The notes under the pieces are model-generated. The model ran no database searches. It had not been told where the DNA came from and was given only the letters and a program-made list of their open reading frames with translations. Source: Humidesulfovibrio sp. (GTDB lineage: Bacteria; Desulfobacterota; Desulfovibrionia; Desulfovibrionales; Desulfovibrionaceae). From it: DNA of 38,430 bases. Where the stretch lies: positions 1 to 38,430 of the forward strand of contig JARLHQ010000014.1 in assembly GCA_031292175.1 (NCBI GenBank), in the 5' to 3' direction. Shown here in pieces: positions 6,713 through 14,293 of this stretch (position 1 is the first letter of the stretch; every line of letters begins with the position of its first letter). The position numbers were made by a program, and so were the translations under genes.

Positions 6713-8658
6713 AACGCGTGCACCTCGGCGAGGATCTGGTTGTCGGTGAAGTGGCTCAGCTGGATGGCCCCCTGCGGGCAGGCTGAGGTGCAGTTGCCGC
6801 AGCCCTGACAGACCGTCGCGATCACCGAGGCCTTGGTCATGCCCCGGAACTGGGTCATCTCGATGGCGCCGAAGGGGCAGACCGATTGACATTTTGCGCA
6901 GCCGATGCAGCGTTGCAGGGACACGCTCGACACCTGCGGATCGCTGGCCAGCTTGTCCTTGGAGAACAGGCCCAGCACCTTGCTGGCGGCCGCGCCGCCC
7001 TGGGCCACGGAGGAGGGGATGTCCTTGGGGCCCTGGCAGGAACCGGCCAGATAGATTCCGGCGGTGTTGGTCTCCACCGGCTTGAGCTTGGGGTGCCCCT
7101 CCATGTAGAAACCATAGGTGTCGTAGGAGATGCGCAGCTTCTCCGCCAGCTGCGGCGCGCCCTTGGCGGCCTCCGCGCCCACAGCCAGCACCACCAGGTC
7201 GGCCTCGATCTCCACCTGGTCGCCCATGAGCGTGTTCACGCCCTTGATCAGGTACCGGCCGTTCTTCGGCTGGATTGCTGAGACGCGGCCCCGGATGTAG
7301 CGGGCGCCGTATTCTTCCATGGCCCGGCGGATGAACTCGTCATAGCCCTTCCCCGGAGAGCGGATGTCCATGTAGAAGACATAGGACTGGGACTCCGGAA
7401 GGTGGTCCTTGGTCAGGATGGTCTGCTTGGCTGTATACATGCAGCAGAAACCGGAGCAGTAGGGCCGGCCGATGGACTTGTCGCGCGAGCCGACGCACTG
7501 GATGAACACGATGTCCTTGGGCTCCTTGCCGTCGGAGGGCCGCTTGATGTGCCCCTCCGTGGGCCCGGAGGCCGAAAGCAGGCGTTCGTACTGCATGGAG
7601 GTGATGACGTCCGGGTAGCGGCCGCCGCCGTATTCGCCATACTGGGTGAAGTCGAAGAGATCGTAGCCGGTGGCCACGATGACCGCGCCGACCTGCTCCG
7701 TGACGATCTCGTCTTCCTGCTTGAACTGGATGGCTCCCGCGGGGCAGGCCTTGACGCAGGCCCCGCACTTGCCCTTGGTGAGCATGAGGCAGGCCGCGGC
7801 GTTGATGCTGGCTTTTTTGGGAATGGCTTGGGGGAAGGGAATGTTGATGGCCGTGGTCTTGCCGATAAATTCGTTGAAGCGGTCCGGGGTCTTCTTGCTG
7901 GGGCACTTTGCCGCGCATTCGCCGCAGCCGGTGCAGAGCGTCCAGTCCACGTAGGCCGCTTTGCGGCGCACCTTCACATCGAAGTTGCCCACGAACCCGT
8001 CCACCGACTCCACCTCGGAGAGGGTGTACAGGGTGATGTTCGGGTTCTGGGCGATGTCCACCATGCGTGGGCCCAGGATGCAGCTTGAGCAGTCGACGGT
8101 GGGGAACGTCTTGTCCAGTTTGGACATCTTGCCGCCGATGCTCGGCTCGCGCTCCACGAGCACGACCTCAAGGCCGCCGTCCGCGCAGTCGAGCGCGGCC
8201 TGAATGCCCGCCACGCCGCCGCCGATGACCATCACGCGTTTGTTGATGGTGAATTCGCCAGCGGTAAGCTCGGTGTTGCGCCGCAGCTTCTCCACGGCGA
8301 TGTGCACCAGCTCCGCAGCCTTGTTGGTGTTGGCGTCCTTGTCCTTGCCGATCCAGGAGACGTGCTCGCGGATGTTGGCCATCTCGAACATGTAGCGGTT
8401 CAGCCCCGCGCGCTCCACGGTGCGCCGGAAGGTGGCCTCGTGCATGCGCGGCGTGCAGGACGCCACGACCACGCCGTCCAGTTCGTATTTCTGTACGGCT
8501 TCGATGATGCCCGCCTGGCCCGGCTCAGAACAGGCGTACATGGTGTCGGTGGCGAAGACCACCTCCGGATAGGCCAGGGCGGCCTTGGCCACGGCCACGG
8601 TGTCCACCGTGCCCGCGATGTTGCTGCCGCAATGGCAGACGAAAACACCGATGTTCAT
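6700..8658 (-). CDS. hdrA: HdrA, FAD and iron-sulfur subunit (652 aa)
   Basis: HdrA is the flavin core of heterodisulfide-reductase complexes and the likely site of electron bifurcation between a low-potential acceptor (ferredoxin) and a disulfide. Visible: the N-terminal VCHCGSNI segment (7-14), the FAD fold VMVIGGGVAGIQ (142-153), VDCSSCILGP (188-197), ferredoxin motifs from C242 (CTGCGECAAKCP) and C298 (CGACVKACP), and two C-terminal motifs from C584 and C617. The end overlaps flxD by 13 bases and the start overlaps hdrB by 4. A single-domain HdrA with separate HdrB and HdrC matches the Desulfovibrio Flx-Hdr type. No selenocysteine is needed. Confidence 0.95.
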   Translation of the reverse strand: MNIGVFVCHCGSNIAGTVDTVAVAKAALAYPEVVFATDTMYACSEPGQAGIIEAVQKYELDGVVVASCTPRMHEATFRRTVERAGLNRYMFEMANIREHVSWIGKDKDANTNKAAELVHIAVEKLRRNTELTAGEFTINKRVMVIGGGVAGIQAALDCADGGLEVVLVEREPSIGGKMSKLDKTFPTVDCSSCILGPRMVDIAQNPNITLYTLSEVESVDGFVGNFDVKVRRKAAYVDWTLCTGCGECAAKCPSKKTPDRFNEFIGKTTAINIPFPQAIPKKASINAAACLMLTKGKCGACVKACPAGAIQFKQEDEIVTEQVGAVIVATGYDLFDFTQYGEYGGGRYPDVITSMQYERLLSASGPTEGHIKRPSDGKEPKDIVFIQCVGSRDKSIGRPYCSGFCCMYTAKQTILTKDHLPESQSYVFYMDIRSPGKGYDEFIRRAMEEYGARYIRGRVSAIQPKNGRYLIKGVNTLMGDQVEIEADLVVLAVGAEAAKGAPQLAEKLRISYDTYGFYMEGHPKLKPVETNTAGIYLAGSCQGPKDIPSSVAQGGAAASKVLGLFSKDKLASDPQVSSVSLQRCIGCAKCQSVCPFGAIEMTQFRGMTKASVIATVCQGCGNCTSACPQGAIQLSHFTDNQILAEVHALCPY

Positions 8659-9548
8659 GAGCGCACCTCACCGGCCTGGGGGCCGAGGGATTCGAGCAGA
8701 GAGAACGGGCTCACGCAGAGCTTGTCCAGCCCGACACGTTCGCCCTGCTGCCCCGTGGCGAGCATGATGAGCTGGGAATAGTAGAAGACGGGGAGCCTGT
8801 GGCTGCTGCCGTTGGCCTTGTTGATCTGCGCCTGGCGCATGTCCAGGTTCATCTGGCACAGCGGGCAGGCGGTCACAATGGCGTCCGCGCCCGCAGCCGC
8901 GGCGGCGTCGAGGACGCGGCCGGAAAGGCGGGCCACGACATCGCGCCGGGTCGTGCCCAGCGAGGCCCCGCAACAGTCCGTTTTCAGGGCGAAGGGCAGA
9001 ACCTCGGCCCCGATGGCGGTGAGGAGGTTGTCCAGGGCCATGGGGTTTTCCGGGTCGTCAAAGCGCATCACATCCGGCGGCCGGTTCATGATGCAGCCAT
9101 AGTACGGCACAACCTTAAGGCCGGTGAGCGGGGCGGTGGCCTGCTGAGCGATCCAGCCAATGCCCCGATCCTCCACCAGCACCTGCAGCACCGACTTGAT
9201 GGGCAGGTCCGCGCGCACCGCGCGTCCCAGGACTCTTTGCACTTCCTGGTGGAACTCCGGGCGCAGCATGCGGTGCTGGGATGTCTTGAGATTCTTTAGG
9301 CAGCTGGGGCAGGGCGTGACGATGCCCTCCACGTCCATGTCCTCGGCAATGGCCAGATTGCGCGCCACGAGGCTGGCGGAAAGCAGATGGTCCACGGCAT
9401 GGGCCGGGGTCGATCCACAGCAGTTCCAATCCGGAATGTCGATCAATTCGAAGCCCAGTTCCTGGCACATGGCCCGTGTGGAACTGTCGTATTCCCGAGA
9501 GGTGCCCTGCCCGGAACAACCAGGGTAGTAGGCGTAGCGGCGGCTCAT
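8655..9548 (-). CDS. hdrB: HdrB, non-cubane iron-sulfur subunit (297 aa)
   Basis: HdrB carries the disulfide-reducing active site on two non-cubane [4Fe-4S] clusters, each held by a CCG domain. The first set is C11, C43-C44 (WNCCGS), C80 and C83 (PCPSC). The second is C152 (YGC), C192-C193 (DCCGAS), C228 and C231 (ACPLC). Both sets are complete, so the enzyme should be active. In methanogens the substrate is CoM-S-S-CoB. In sulfate reducers the DsrC trisulfide or disulfide is the usual proposal, which the sequence cannot settle. It overlaps hdrA and hdrC by 4 bases each. Confidence 0.95.
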   Translation of the reverse strand: MSRRYAYYPGCSGQGTSREYDSSTRAMCQELGFELIDIPDWNCCGSTPAHAVDHLLSASLVARNLAIAEDMDVEGIVTPCPSCLKNLKTSQHRMLRPEFHQEVQRVLGRAVRADLPIKSVLQVLVEDRGIGWIAQQATAPLTGLKVVPYYGCIMNRPPDVMRFDDPENPMALDNLLTAIGAEVLPFALKTDCCGASLGTTRRDVVARLSGRVLDAAAAAGADAIVTACPLCQMNLDMRQAQINKANGSSHRLPVFYYSQLIMLATGQQGERVGLDKLCVSPFSLLESLGPQAGEVRS

Positions 9549-10102
9549 GACCGGTGCTCCCTGTAGCGTTTAAATATATCGCGGACCTCGGCCACTCCGT
9601 GGATGTCGTGCGGCTTGAACGTCAGCTTGCCCTTACGCAGGGCCACCGGGGCCAGGTCGGCGTCCGTCAGCACGCGCCCGGTCTTGCCGATGTAGGAGGC
9701 CATGAGGCCAAGTTCGAAAACGCGGCCGTAACGTTCCACGGAGGACAGGAAGGAATTCCAGAAGGCGTGGATGGAATGCTCGGCCACAAGGTTCTCCCGC
9801 CTGGCCATGTGGCGCAGCACGTCCATCACCCGGGCCACGTCGATGTCATTGGGGCAGCGGGTCGTGCAGGTTTCGCAGGAGGCGCACAGCCAGATGGCGT
9901 GTGAGGTCAACGCCTCCATTTTGCGCCCCGTCTGCACCAGATACATGATCTGGTTGACCGGAAAATCGTAGGCGAAGGACACCGGGCACCCCGCCGTGCA
10001 GTTGCCGCACTGGTAGCAAAGGGCCAGGTTCTGTTCGCTTTCCCGCCGAACCTCGGCCACGAATGCCGCATCGTAGGAGTTTGTGAGTGTGGTGGCTGGC
10101 AT
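9545..10102 (-). CDS. hdrC: HdrC, iron-sulfur subunit (185 aa)
   Basis: Small cytoplasmic subunit that relays electrons from HdrA to HdrB. Two complete [4Fe-4S] motifs are present: C29, C32, C35, C39 (LCYQCGNCTAGCP) and C73, C76, C79, C83 (LCASCETCTTRCP). The rest is helical, without the haem-b membrane partner HdrE, so the complex is soluble. GGGGAG lies 9 bases before the ATG. It is the first gene after the hairpin pair that separates it from adh (10215-11396), so its expression is probably lower than that of adh. Confidence 0.93.
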   Translation of the reverse strand: MPATTLTNSYDAAFVAEVRRESEQNLALCYQCGNCTAGCPVSFAYDFPVNQIMYLVQTGRKMEALTSHAIWLCASCETCTTRCPNDIDVARVMDVLRHMARRENLVAEHSIHAFWNSFLSSVERYGRVFELGLMASYIGKTGRVLTDADLAPVALRKGKLTFKPHDIHGVAEVRDIFKRYREHRS

Positions 10103-10125
10103 GGCCGCAGTCTCCCCTTTGTTTG

Positions 10126-10154
10126 GCCCGCCGGACCCTTTTGGTCCGGCGGGC
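10126..10154 (-). terminator. 12-bp perfect hairpin between adh and hdrC
   Basis: GCCCGCCGGACC (10126-10137) pairs perfectly with GGTCCGGCGGGC (10143-10154) around a 5-base loop. On the minus transcript it is followed by CAAACAAAGG, not a T run, so it is more likely an mRNA-stabilising or processing structure, or a partial terminator, than a full stop. Confidence 0.6.
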
Positions 10155-10162
10155 TGAGAGGC

Positions 10163-10200
10163 AAAAACCGTCTGCTCGGGGCGGGCGTCAGGCCCCGCCC
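10163..10200 (-). terminator. GC-rich hairpin followed by T5, just after adh
   Basis: GGGCGGG (10179-10185) pairs with CCCGCCC (10194-10200). On the minus strand a T5 tract follows 11 bases later (10163-10167). It lies 14 bases after the adh stop. With the second hairpin at 10126 it could attenuate transcription so that adh is made in excess over hdr-flx. Confidence 0.45.
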
Positions 10201-10214
10201 TGCGACAGGCGGTG

Positions 10215-11396
10215 CTACATGGCGGCCTCGTAGATCGCCATCACGTCGGAATCCTTGGGGCAACGGGGATTGGTCAGGCCGCAGGCGTCCTTCTGGGCGT
10301 TGCCGGTCATGATCTTGATGTCTTCGACCTTCACGTTCTTGCCGTAACGCTTGCCGAGTTCCACCAGACCGTTGGGGATGCCCACGTCGGCGGAAAGCTC
10401 GCGGATGGCGAACAGGCAACGCTCGGCCGCGGCGCGCTGGCTCATGCCGGAGATGTCCTCGCCCATCCACACAGCCATTTCGGCGAAGCGCTCGACGCGG
10501 GCGATGAGGTTGAACTTCTCCACATGCGGCAACAGGATGGCGTTGCACTCGCCGTGGGGCAGGTCGTAGAAGCCGCCCAGCTGGTGGGCCATGGCGTGGA
10601 CGTGGCCCAGGCTGGCGTTGTTGAAGGCCATGCCGGCCATGTACTGGGCGTAGCACATGCCTTCGCGGGCCTCGATGTCCTTGCCGTTGGCCACGGCGCG
10701 GCGCAGGAACTTGAAGATCATTTTGATGGACTTCTCCGCGCAGGCGTCGGTCATCGGCGTGGCGATGGTGGACACGTAGGCCTCAACGGCGTGGGTCAGG
10801 GCGTCCATGCCGGTGGCGGCGGTCAGGGCCGGGGGCATGCCGAGCATCAAAAGAGGATCGTCGAGGGCGATGGTCGGGGTGACGCGCCAGTCGACGATGG
10901 CCATCTTCACCTTGCGGGAAGTGTCGGTGATGATGCAGAAGCGGGTCATCTCGGAAGCCGTGCCCGCGGTGGTGTTCACCGCGATGTACGGGGGCATGGG
11001 CTTGGTGGACTTGTCCACGCCTTCGAAATCATGGATTTTCCCGCCGTTGGCGACAACCAGGCCGATGCCCTTGCCGCAGTCGTGCGAGCTGCCGCCGCCC
11101 AGGGTGATGAGCGAGTCGCACTTGTTGTCCGTGTAGACCTTCACGCCATCGTGGACGTTCTTGTCCGTGGGGTTGGGGATGGTCTCGTCATAGACGACAC
11201 AGTCCATCTTTTGGCTCTTGAGCAGATCGACGATCTGCTTGGTGATGCCGCAAGCGGTGATGCCCTTGTCGGTGACGAGAAGGGGTTTCTTGCTGCCGAG
11301 GGCTTTGATCTTGGCGGGGATTTCCTTGTGGGCGCCGATGCCCATGAGGGTGACGCTGGGAATGAAGAACCCGTAAACTTGCTCACACGCGGCCAT
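10215..11396 (-). CDS. adh: Iron-containing alcohol dehydrogenase, first gene of the adh-hdr-flx cluster (393 aa)
   Basis: Group III alcohol dehydrogenase; interconverts primary alcohols (ethanol in D. vulgaris) and aldehydes with NAD(H). The nucleotide-binding turn is LGGGSSHDCGKG (99-110). Metal ligands D198, H202, H267 and H281 are all present, offset by 4 from those of Zymomonas ADH II. There is no signal peptide. It heads the operon behind a sigma-54 promoter candidate (11474-11489), and its NADH would be reoxidised by Flx-Hdr. It lies 112 bases ahead of hdrC with two hairpins between. A paralogue lies at 14290-15432. Confidence 0.93.
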   Translation of the reverse strand: MAACEQVYGFFIPSVTLMGIGAHKEIPAKIKALGSKKPLLVTDKGITACGITKQIVDLLKSQKMDCVVYDETIPNPTDKNVHDGVKVYTDNKCDSLITLGGGSSHDCGKGIGLVVANGGKIHDFEGVDKSTKPMPPYIAVNTTAGTASEMTRFCIITDTSRKVKMAIVDWRVTPTIALDDPLLMLGMPPALTAATGMDALTHAVEAYVSTIATPMTDACAEKSIKMIFKFLRRAVANGKDIEAREGMCYAQYMAGMAFNNASLGHVHAMAHQLGGFYDLPHGECNAILLPHVEKFNLIARVERFAEMAVWMGEDISGMSQRAAAERCLFAIRELSADVGIPNGLVELGKRYGKNVKVEDIKIMTGNAQKDACGLTNPRCPKDSDVMAIYEAAM

Positions 11397-11473
11397 AACT
11401 CCCGTCCTTGCGTTGGATTGTTTTTGACTTGAAATCCGTTGTCATTCTGTCGCGACGCATTGGCTCCCTATTG

Positions 11474-11489
11474 AGCAAGGAGCGGGCCA
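11474..11489 (-). promoter_or_regulatory. Sigma-54 (-24/-12) promoter of adh
   Basis: On the minus strand the sequence is TGGCCCGCTCCTTGCT, against the consensus TGGCACG-N4-TTGCW. It differs at one fixed position (C for A) and keeps the invariant GG and GC at the correct spacing. The start of transcription would be near 11463, giving a leader of about 67 bases. A sigma-54 activator gene lies next door at 11746-13092. Confidence 0.8.
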
Positions 11490-11571
11490 TTTTGCAAAAA
11501 CAAGTAGAATCAATATGTTGAGTGACTTTAATTATGTCGAGAATGTCCCAGTACTGTGGCTAAAAGGGAGC

Positions 11572-11596
11572 ATTTCCCCCGAATTGCGGGGGAAAT
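11572..11596. promoter_or_regulatory. 10-bp perfect inverted repeat, possible enhancer or terminator
   Basis: ATTTCCCCCG (11572-11581) and CGGGGGAAAT (11587-11596) are perfect complements around AATTG. The centre is about 120 bases upstream of the predicted adh transcription start, a usual distance for a sigma-54 enhancer site. It could also act as a second terminator for the two-component operon; its flanks are AT-rich on both sides. Confidence 0.5.
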
Positions 11597-11631
11597 TAAG
11601 TAAAATCATTATATTTTAGAATGTTACGATA

Positions 11632-11678
11632 GTGTCACTATGACACATGGAATCGTGTCTGTTGGGTCGTTTAGACAC
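11632..11678. promoter_or_regulatory. Four alternating GTGTC/GACAC half-sites, candidate activator-binding sites
   Basis: GTGTC 11632-11636, GACAC 11642-11646, GTGTC 11655-11659 and GACAC 11674-11678 alternate in orientation. The first pair is the perfect palindrome GTGTCActaTGACAC with a 3-base centre. The last pair extends to CGTGTCT/AGACACG. They lie about 170-215 bases upstream of the adh start of transcription and are candidate sites for the regulator at 11746-13092 (inference). Confidence 0.5.
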
Positions 11679-11693
11679 GCTCGGGCAGAGGGC

Positions 11694-11719
11694 AAAAAAA
11701 ACGCCGCGAGTGCGGCGTT
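11694..11719 (-). terminator. Intrinsic terminator of the two-component operon
   Basis: AACGCCGC (11700-11707) and GCGGCGTT (11712-11719) form a perfect 8-bp stem with a 4-base loop. On the minus strand it runs into T8 (11694-11701). It lies 26 bases after the stop of the regulator gene. Confidence 0.92.
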
Positions 11720-11745
11720 GAATAGATGAAATAAAAAGGACCGAT

Positions 11746-13092
11746 CTAGGAGGATTCTTCGTATTTCTCCAATTTGCGATAGAGCGTCTTGCGGCCAATG
11801 CCCAGGGCCTTAGCCGCCCGCTGCCTGTTGCCGTCGAAGAAGTTCAAGGTCCGCTGGATGTGTTCGCGCTCCACTTTCTCCAAAAGAAAGGTGCCGCTTC
11901 CGCCGCCGCTCTCGCCGTGCTCCACCAGTTCCCTGGGCAACGCCTGCTCGGTGATGACGCCGCCCTCCGCGAGGATGATGCTGCGTTCCAGCACGTTGCG
12001 CAGCTCGCGGATGTTTCCGGGCCAGTCATAGCGCATCAGGCACTGCATGACCTTGTCGGTCATGGTCAGCCGTCCGTGCCGCATGGCTGGGCTCATGCGA
12101 CCCAGGAAGTGCTCCACCAGAAGGGGGATGTCCTCCTTGCGGCTGGCCAGGGACGGGATGGGGATGTTGAAAACGTTGATGCGGTGGAACAGGGCGTCGT
12201 TGAAGCGCCCGGCCTCCACTTCCTCGGCCAGGTTGCGGCTGGTGGCGAAGAGGAAGCGGATGTCCACCTGGCGTTCGTTCTTTTCGCCCACGCGGCGATA
12301 GGTCTTGGCTTCGAGCACGCGCAGGAGCGAGCCCTGCACCTCGAGCGGCAGCTCGCCGATTTCGTCCAGGAACAGGGTGCCGGTGTCGGCGAAGGTCATC
12401 AGGCCTTCACGGTTGTCCGTGGCGCCGGTGAAGGAGCCGCGCATATGCCCGAACATCTCGCTGCGCAGCAGCTCCTTTTGCAGCGTGGCGCAATTCTTGA
12501 TGATGAAGGGCTTCTCCGCGCGCGAGCTCTGCTCCTGGATGACGTGGGCCACCACGTCCTTGCCCACGCCGCTTTCGCCCGTGAGCAGCACCGCCACCTC
12601 CGTGGGGGCGACGCGGTCCATGAGGTAGCGAACGTGCTTGATGGCTGCGGAATTGCCCACCAGCTTCGGGTGCGAGACGGTTTGCTTGGAGTGCCGGAAG
12701 CTGCGGTTTTCCCGCTCCAGGCACACGCGCTGGTAGGCCCGCTCGATGACCAGCTCGACGCGGTCCAGGTGGAAGGGCTTGGTTACATAGTCGTATGCGC
12801 CGACGCGCATGGCCTCCACCGCGTTGTCGATGTTTCCGTGGCCGGTGATGAGCACCACCTCGATGTCCGGGTACAGCCCTCTGAACTCCACCAGCAGGTC
12901 CAGGCCGTTGCCGTCCGGCAGGCGGATGTCGGAGACGACGACATCGTAGCGTGTCCGGCCGAGCATCTCGCGCCCGGCCTTGGCGCTGTCGGCCGTGTCC
13001 ACGATGCGCTTCGGGGTGGAGAGTTCGTGGTGGAGCAGCTTGAGAATGGATTCCTCGTCGTCGATGACGAGCACGCGGTACGGATTAGCCAT
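11746..13092 (-). CDS. NtrC-family sigma-54-dependent response regulator (448 aa)
   Basis: Receiver domain (about 5-120) with phospho-acceptor D55 (VVSDIRLPDG), acidic pocket D11-D12 and K105. AAA+ domain (about 143-370) with Walker A GESGVGKD (172-179), sigma-54 contact loop GSFTGA (219-224; usually GAFTGA) and Walker B LFLDEIGE (240-247). A Fis-type helix-turn-helix is at the C-terminus (AAKALGIGRKTLYRKLEKY). It overlaps the kinase gene by 8 bases and is followed by a strong terminator. The kinase at 13085-14293 is the obvious partner, and the sigma-54 promoter of adh the likely target. A homologous regulator beside the D. vulgaris adh-flx-hdr cluster is, to my recollection, tied to adh control. 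Confidence 0.93.
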   Translation of the reverse strand: MANPYRVLVIDDEESILKLLHHELSTPKRIVDTADSAKAGREMLGRTRYDVVVSDIRLPDGNGLDLLVEFRGLYPDIEVVLITGHGNIDNAVEAMRVGAYDYVTKPFHLDRVELVIERAYQRVCLERENRSFRHSKQTVSHPKLVGNSAAIKHVRYLMDRVAPTEVAVLLTGESGVGKDVVAHVIQEQSSRAEKPFIIKNCATLQKELLRSEMFGHMRGSFTGATDNREGLMTFADTGTLFLDEIGELPLEVQGSLLRVLEAKTYRRVGEKNERQVDIRFLFATSRNLAEEVEAGRFNDALFHRINVFNIPIPSLASRKEDIPLLVEHFLGRMSPAMRHGRLTMTDKVMQCLMRYDWPGNIRELRNVLERSIILAEGGVITEQALPRELVEHGESGGGSGTFLLEKVEREHIQRTLNFFDGNRQRAAKALGIGRKTLYRKLEKYEESS

Positions 13093-14293
13093 TTGGGGTT
13101 CCTTTCTGCTTGAGGGGCAGCGTGACCACGAAGCGCGTGCCGGCGCCGAGTTCGCTGCTCACGGCGATCTCCCCCTCGTGCTCGCGCACGATCGTATAGC
13201 AGGTGGACAGCCCGATGCCGATGCCCTTGCCCACGGGTTTGGTGGTGAAAAAGGGCTCGAAGAGCTTGTCCAGGTTTTTCGCCGGAATGCCGCGCCCTGT
13301 GTCGCTCACCGTGAAGCTTGCCCCATCCAGGTGCCGCGCGGTCTCCACGCGAACCTCCCCTGAGATGTCGATGGCGTCCACGGCATTGGTCAGCAGATTC
13401 AGGGCGACCTGCTTGAGCTGGGCCTCGTCCCCGAAGATCAGGGGGATGTTCTCGGCCAGGGAGACCGTCACCCGCAGCAGGGGGTATTTTTTGAAGTAGT
13501 GGTGCAGAATGCGCACCGTGTCCTCAACCACGGTGTTGAGGCTGAGGGGCGTGAAGGGCGCGGTGATGGGGCGGCTGAAGGTGAGCAGCGTCTGCACGAT
13601 GCTCTGGCAGCGGTGACACTCCTTGAGGATGGTCTCGGTATATTCCCGGAAGTCTTCCACGAGCTTCTCATCCACAAGGCCCTCCAGACGGGGCAGGCGC
13701 CGCCGGATGCCCTCGGCGAAGCCCGCCACGGCGGTGAGCGGATTGTTCACCTCATGGGCCACGCCGGCGGCGAGCACGCCCATGGTGGCGATCTTCTCCG
13801 CCTGGTAGAACTTGGCCTGGTACTCCTTCTCCAGGGTCACGTCGCGCTTGAAGATGAGCACCCGGTGCTTGGGCAGGTGCGGGTTCTTGATCGGCGAGGC
13901 GACCATCTGGAACTGCATGTTGCGGCCGTTGATGCGGAAGATCGCCGTCTCCCGGCAGACCGTGTCCTGGCTCAGCGAACGAAAGGCCGGGCACTCCGGG
14001 CAGGGGAACGTGCTCTTGCGGAACAGCTCGTAGCAGTATTTGCCCTCGGGCTCCTCCTCGCCAAAGAGTTCGCGGAAGACATGGTTGACGGAGATGATGC
14101 GCAGGTCCTCGGACAGGACCATCATCACGTCCGTGATGCCGTCGAGGATGGCCGCGATCTCGCGCCGCTGGTCCTCGGACTCGCGGTTGCTGGTCGTCAG
14201 CTCCTCAATGCTTTGGCGCAGCTCCTGAAAAAAGTTCAGTTTGCTGTGCTCAATGCCGATGAAGTCGTTGATGTCCGTCTTGCTGGCGCTCAC
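13085..14293 (-). CDS. Soluble PAS sensor histidine kinase (402 aa)
   Basis: Partner of the adjacent NtrC-type regulator. A coiled-coil-like N-terminus (about 15-50) leads into a PAS domain (about 48-155), then HisKA with H180 (AAGVAHEVNNPL), and an HATPase domain with N-box NLLTNAVDAI, G1 SDTGRGIP and G2 GIGIGLSTCY. There are no membrane segments, so it senses a cytoplasmic signal. The PAS domain holds C87, C98, C101 and C113; the CPEC pair in particular suggests redox or metal sensing (inference). It overlaps adh2 by 4 bases and the regulator by 8, so the three genes form one operon. Confidence 0.92.
   Translation of the reverse strand: MSASKTDINDFIGIEHSKLNFFQELRQSIEELTTSNRESEDQRREIAAILDGITDVMMVLSEDLRIISVNHVFRELFGEEEPEGKYCYELFRKSTFPCPECPAFRSLSQDTVCRETAIFRINGRNMQFQMVASPIKNPHLPKHRVLIFKRDVTLEKEYQAKFYQAEKIATMGVLAAGVAHEVNNPLTAVAGFAEGIRRRLPRLEGLVDEKLVEDFREYTETILKECHRCQSIVQTLLTFSRPITAPFTPLSLNTVVEDTVRILHHYFKKYPLLRVTVSLAENIPLIFGDEAQLKQVALNLLTNAVDAIDISGEVRVETARHLDGASFTVSDTGRGIPAKNLDKLFEPFFTTKPVGKGIGIGLSTCYTIVREHEGEIAVSSELGAGTRFVVTLPLKQKGTPNG

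Noticed and set aside
10212..11432. Plus-strand frame of 406 codons opposite adh
   Set aside because: Exact antisense of an alcohol dehydrogenase with all metal ligands; His/Gly/Ala-rich shadow.
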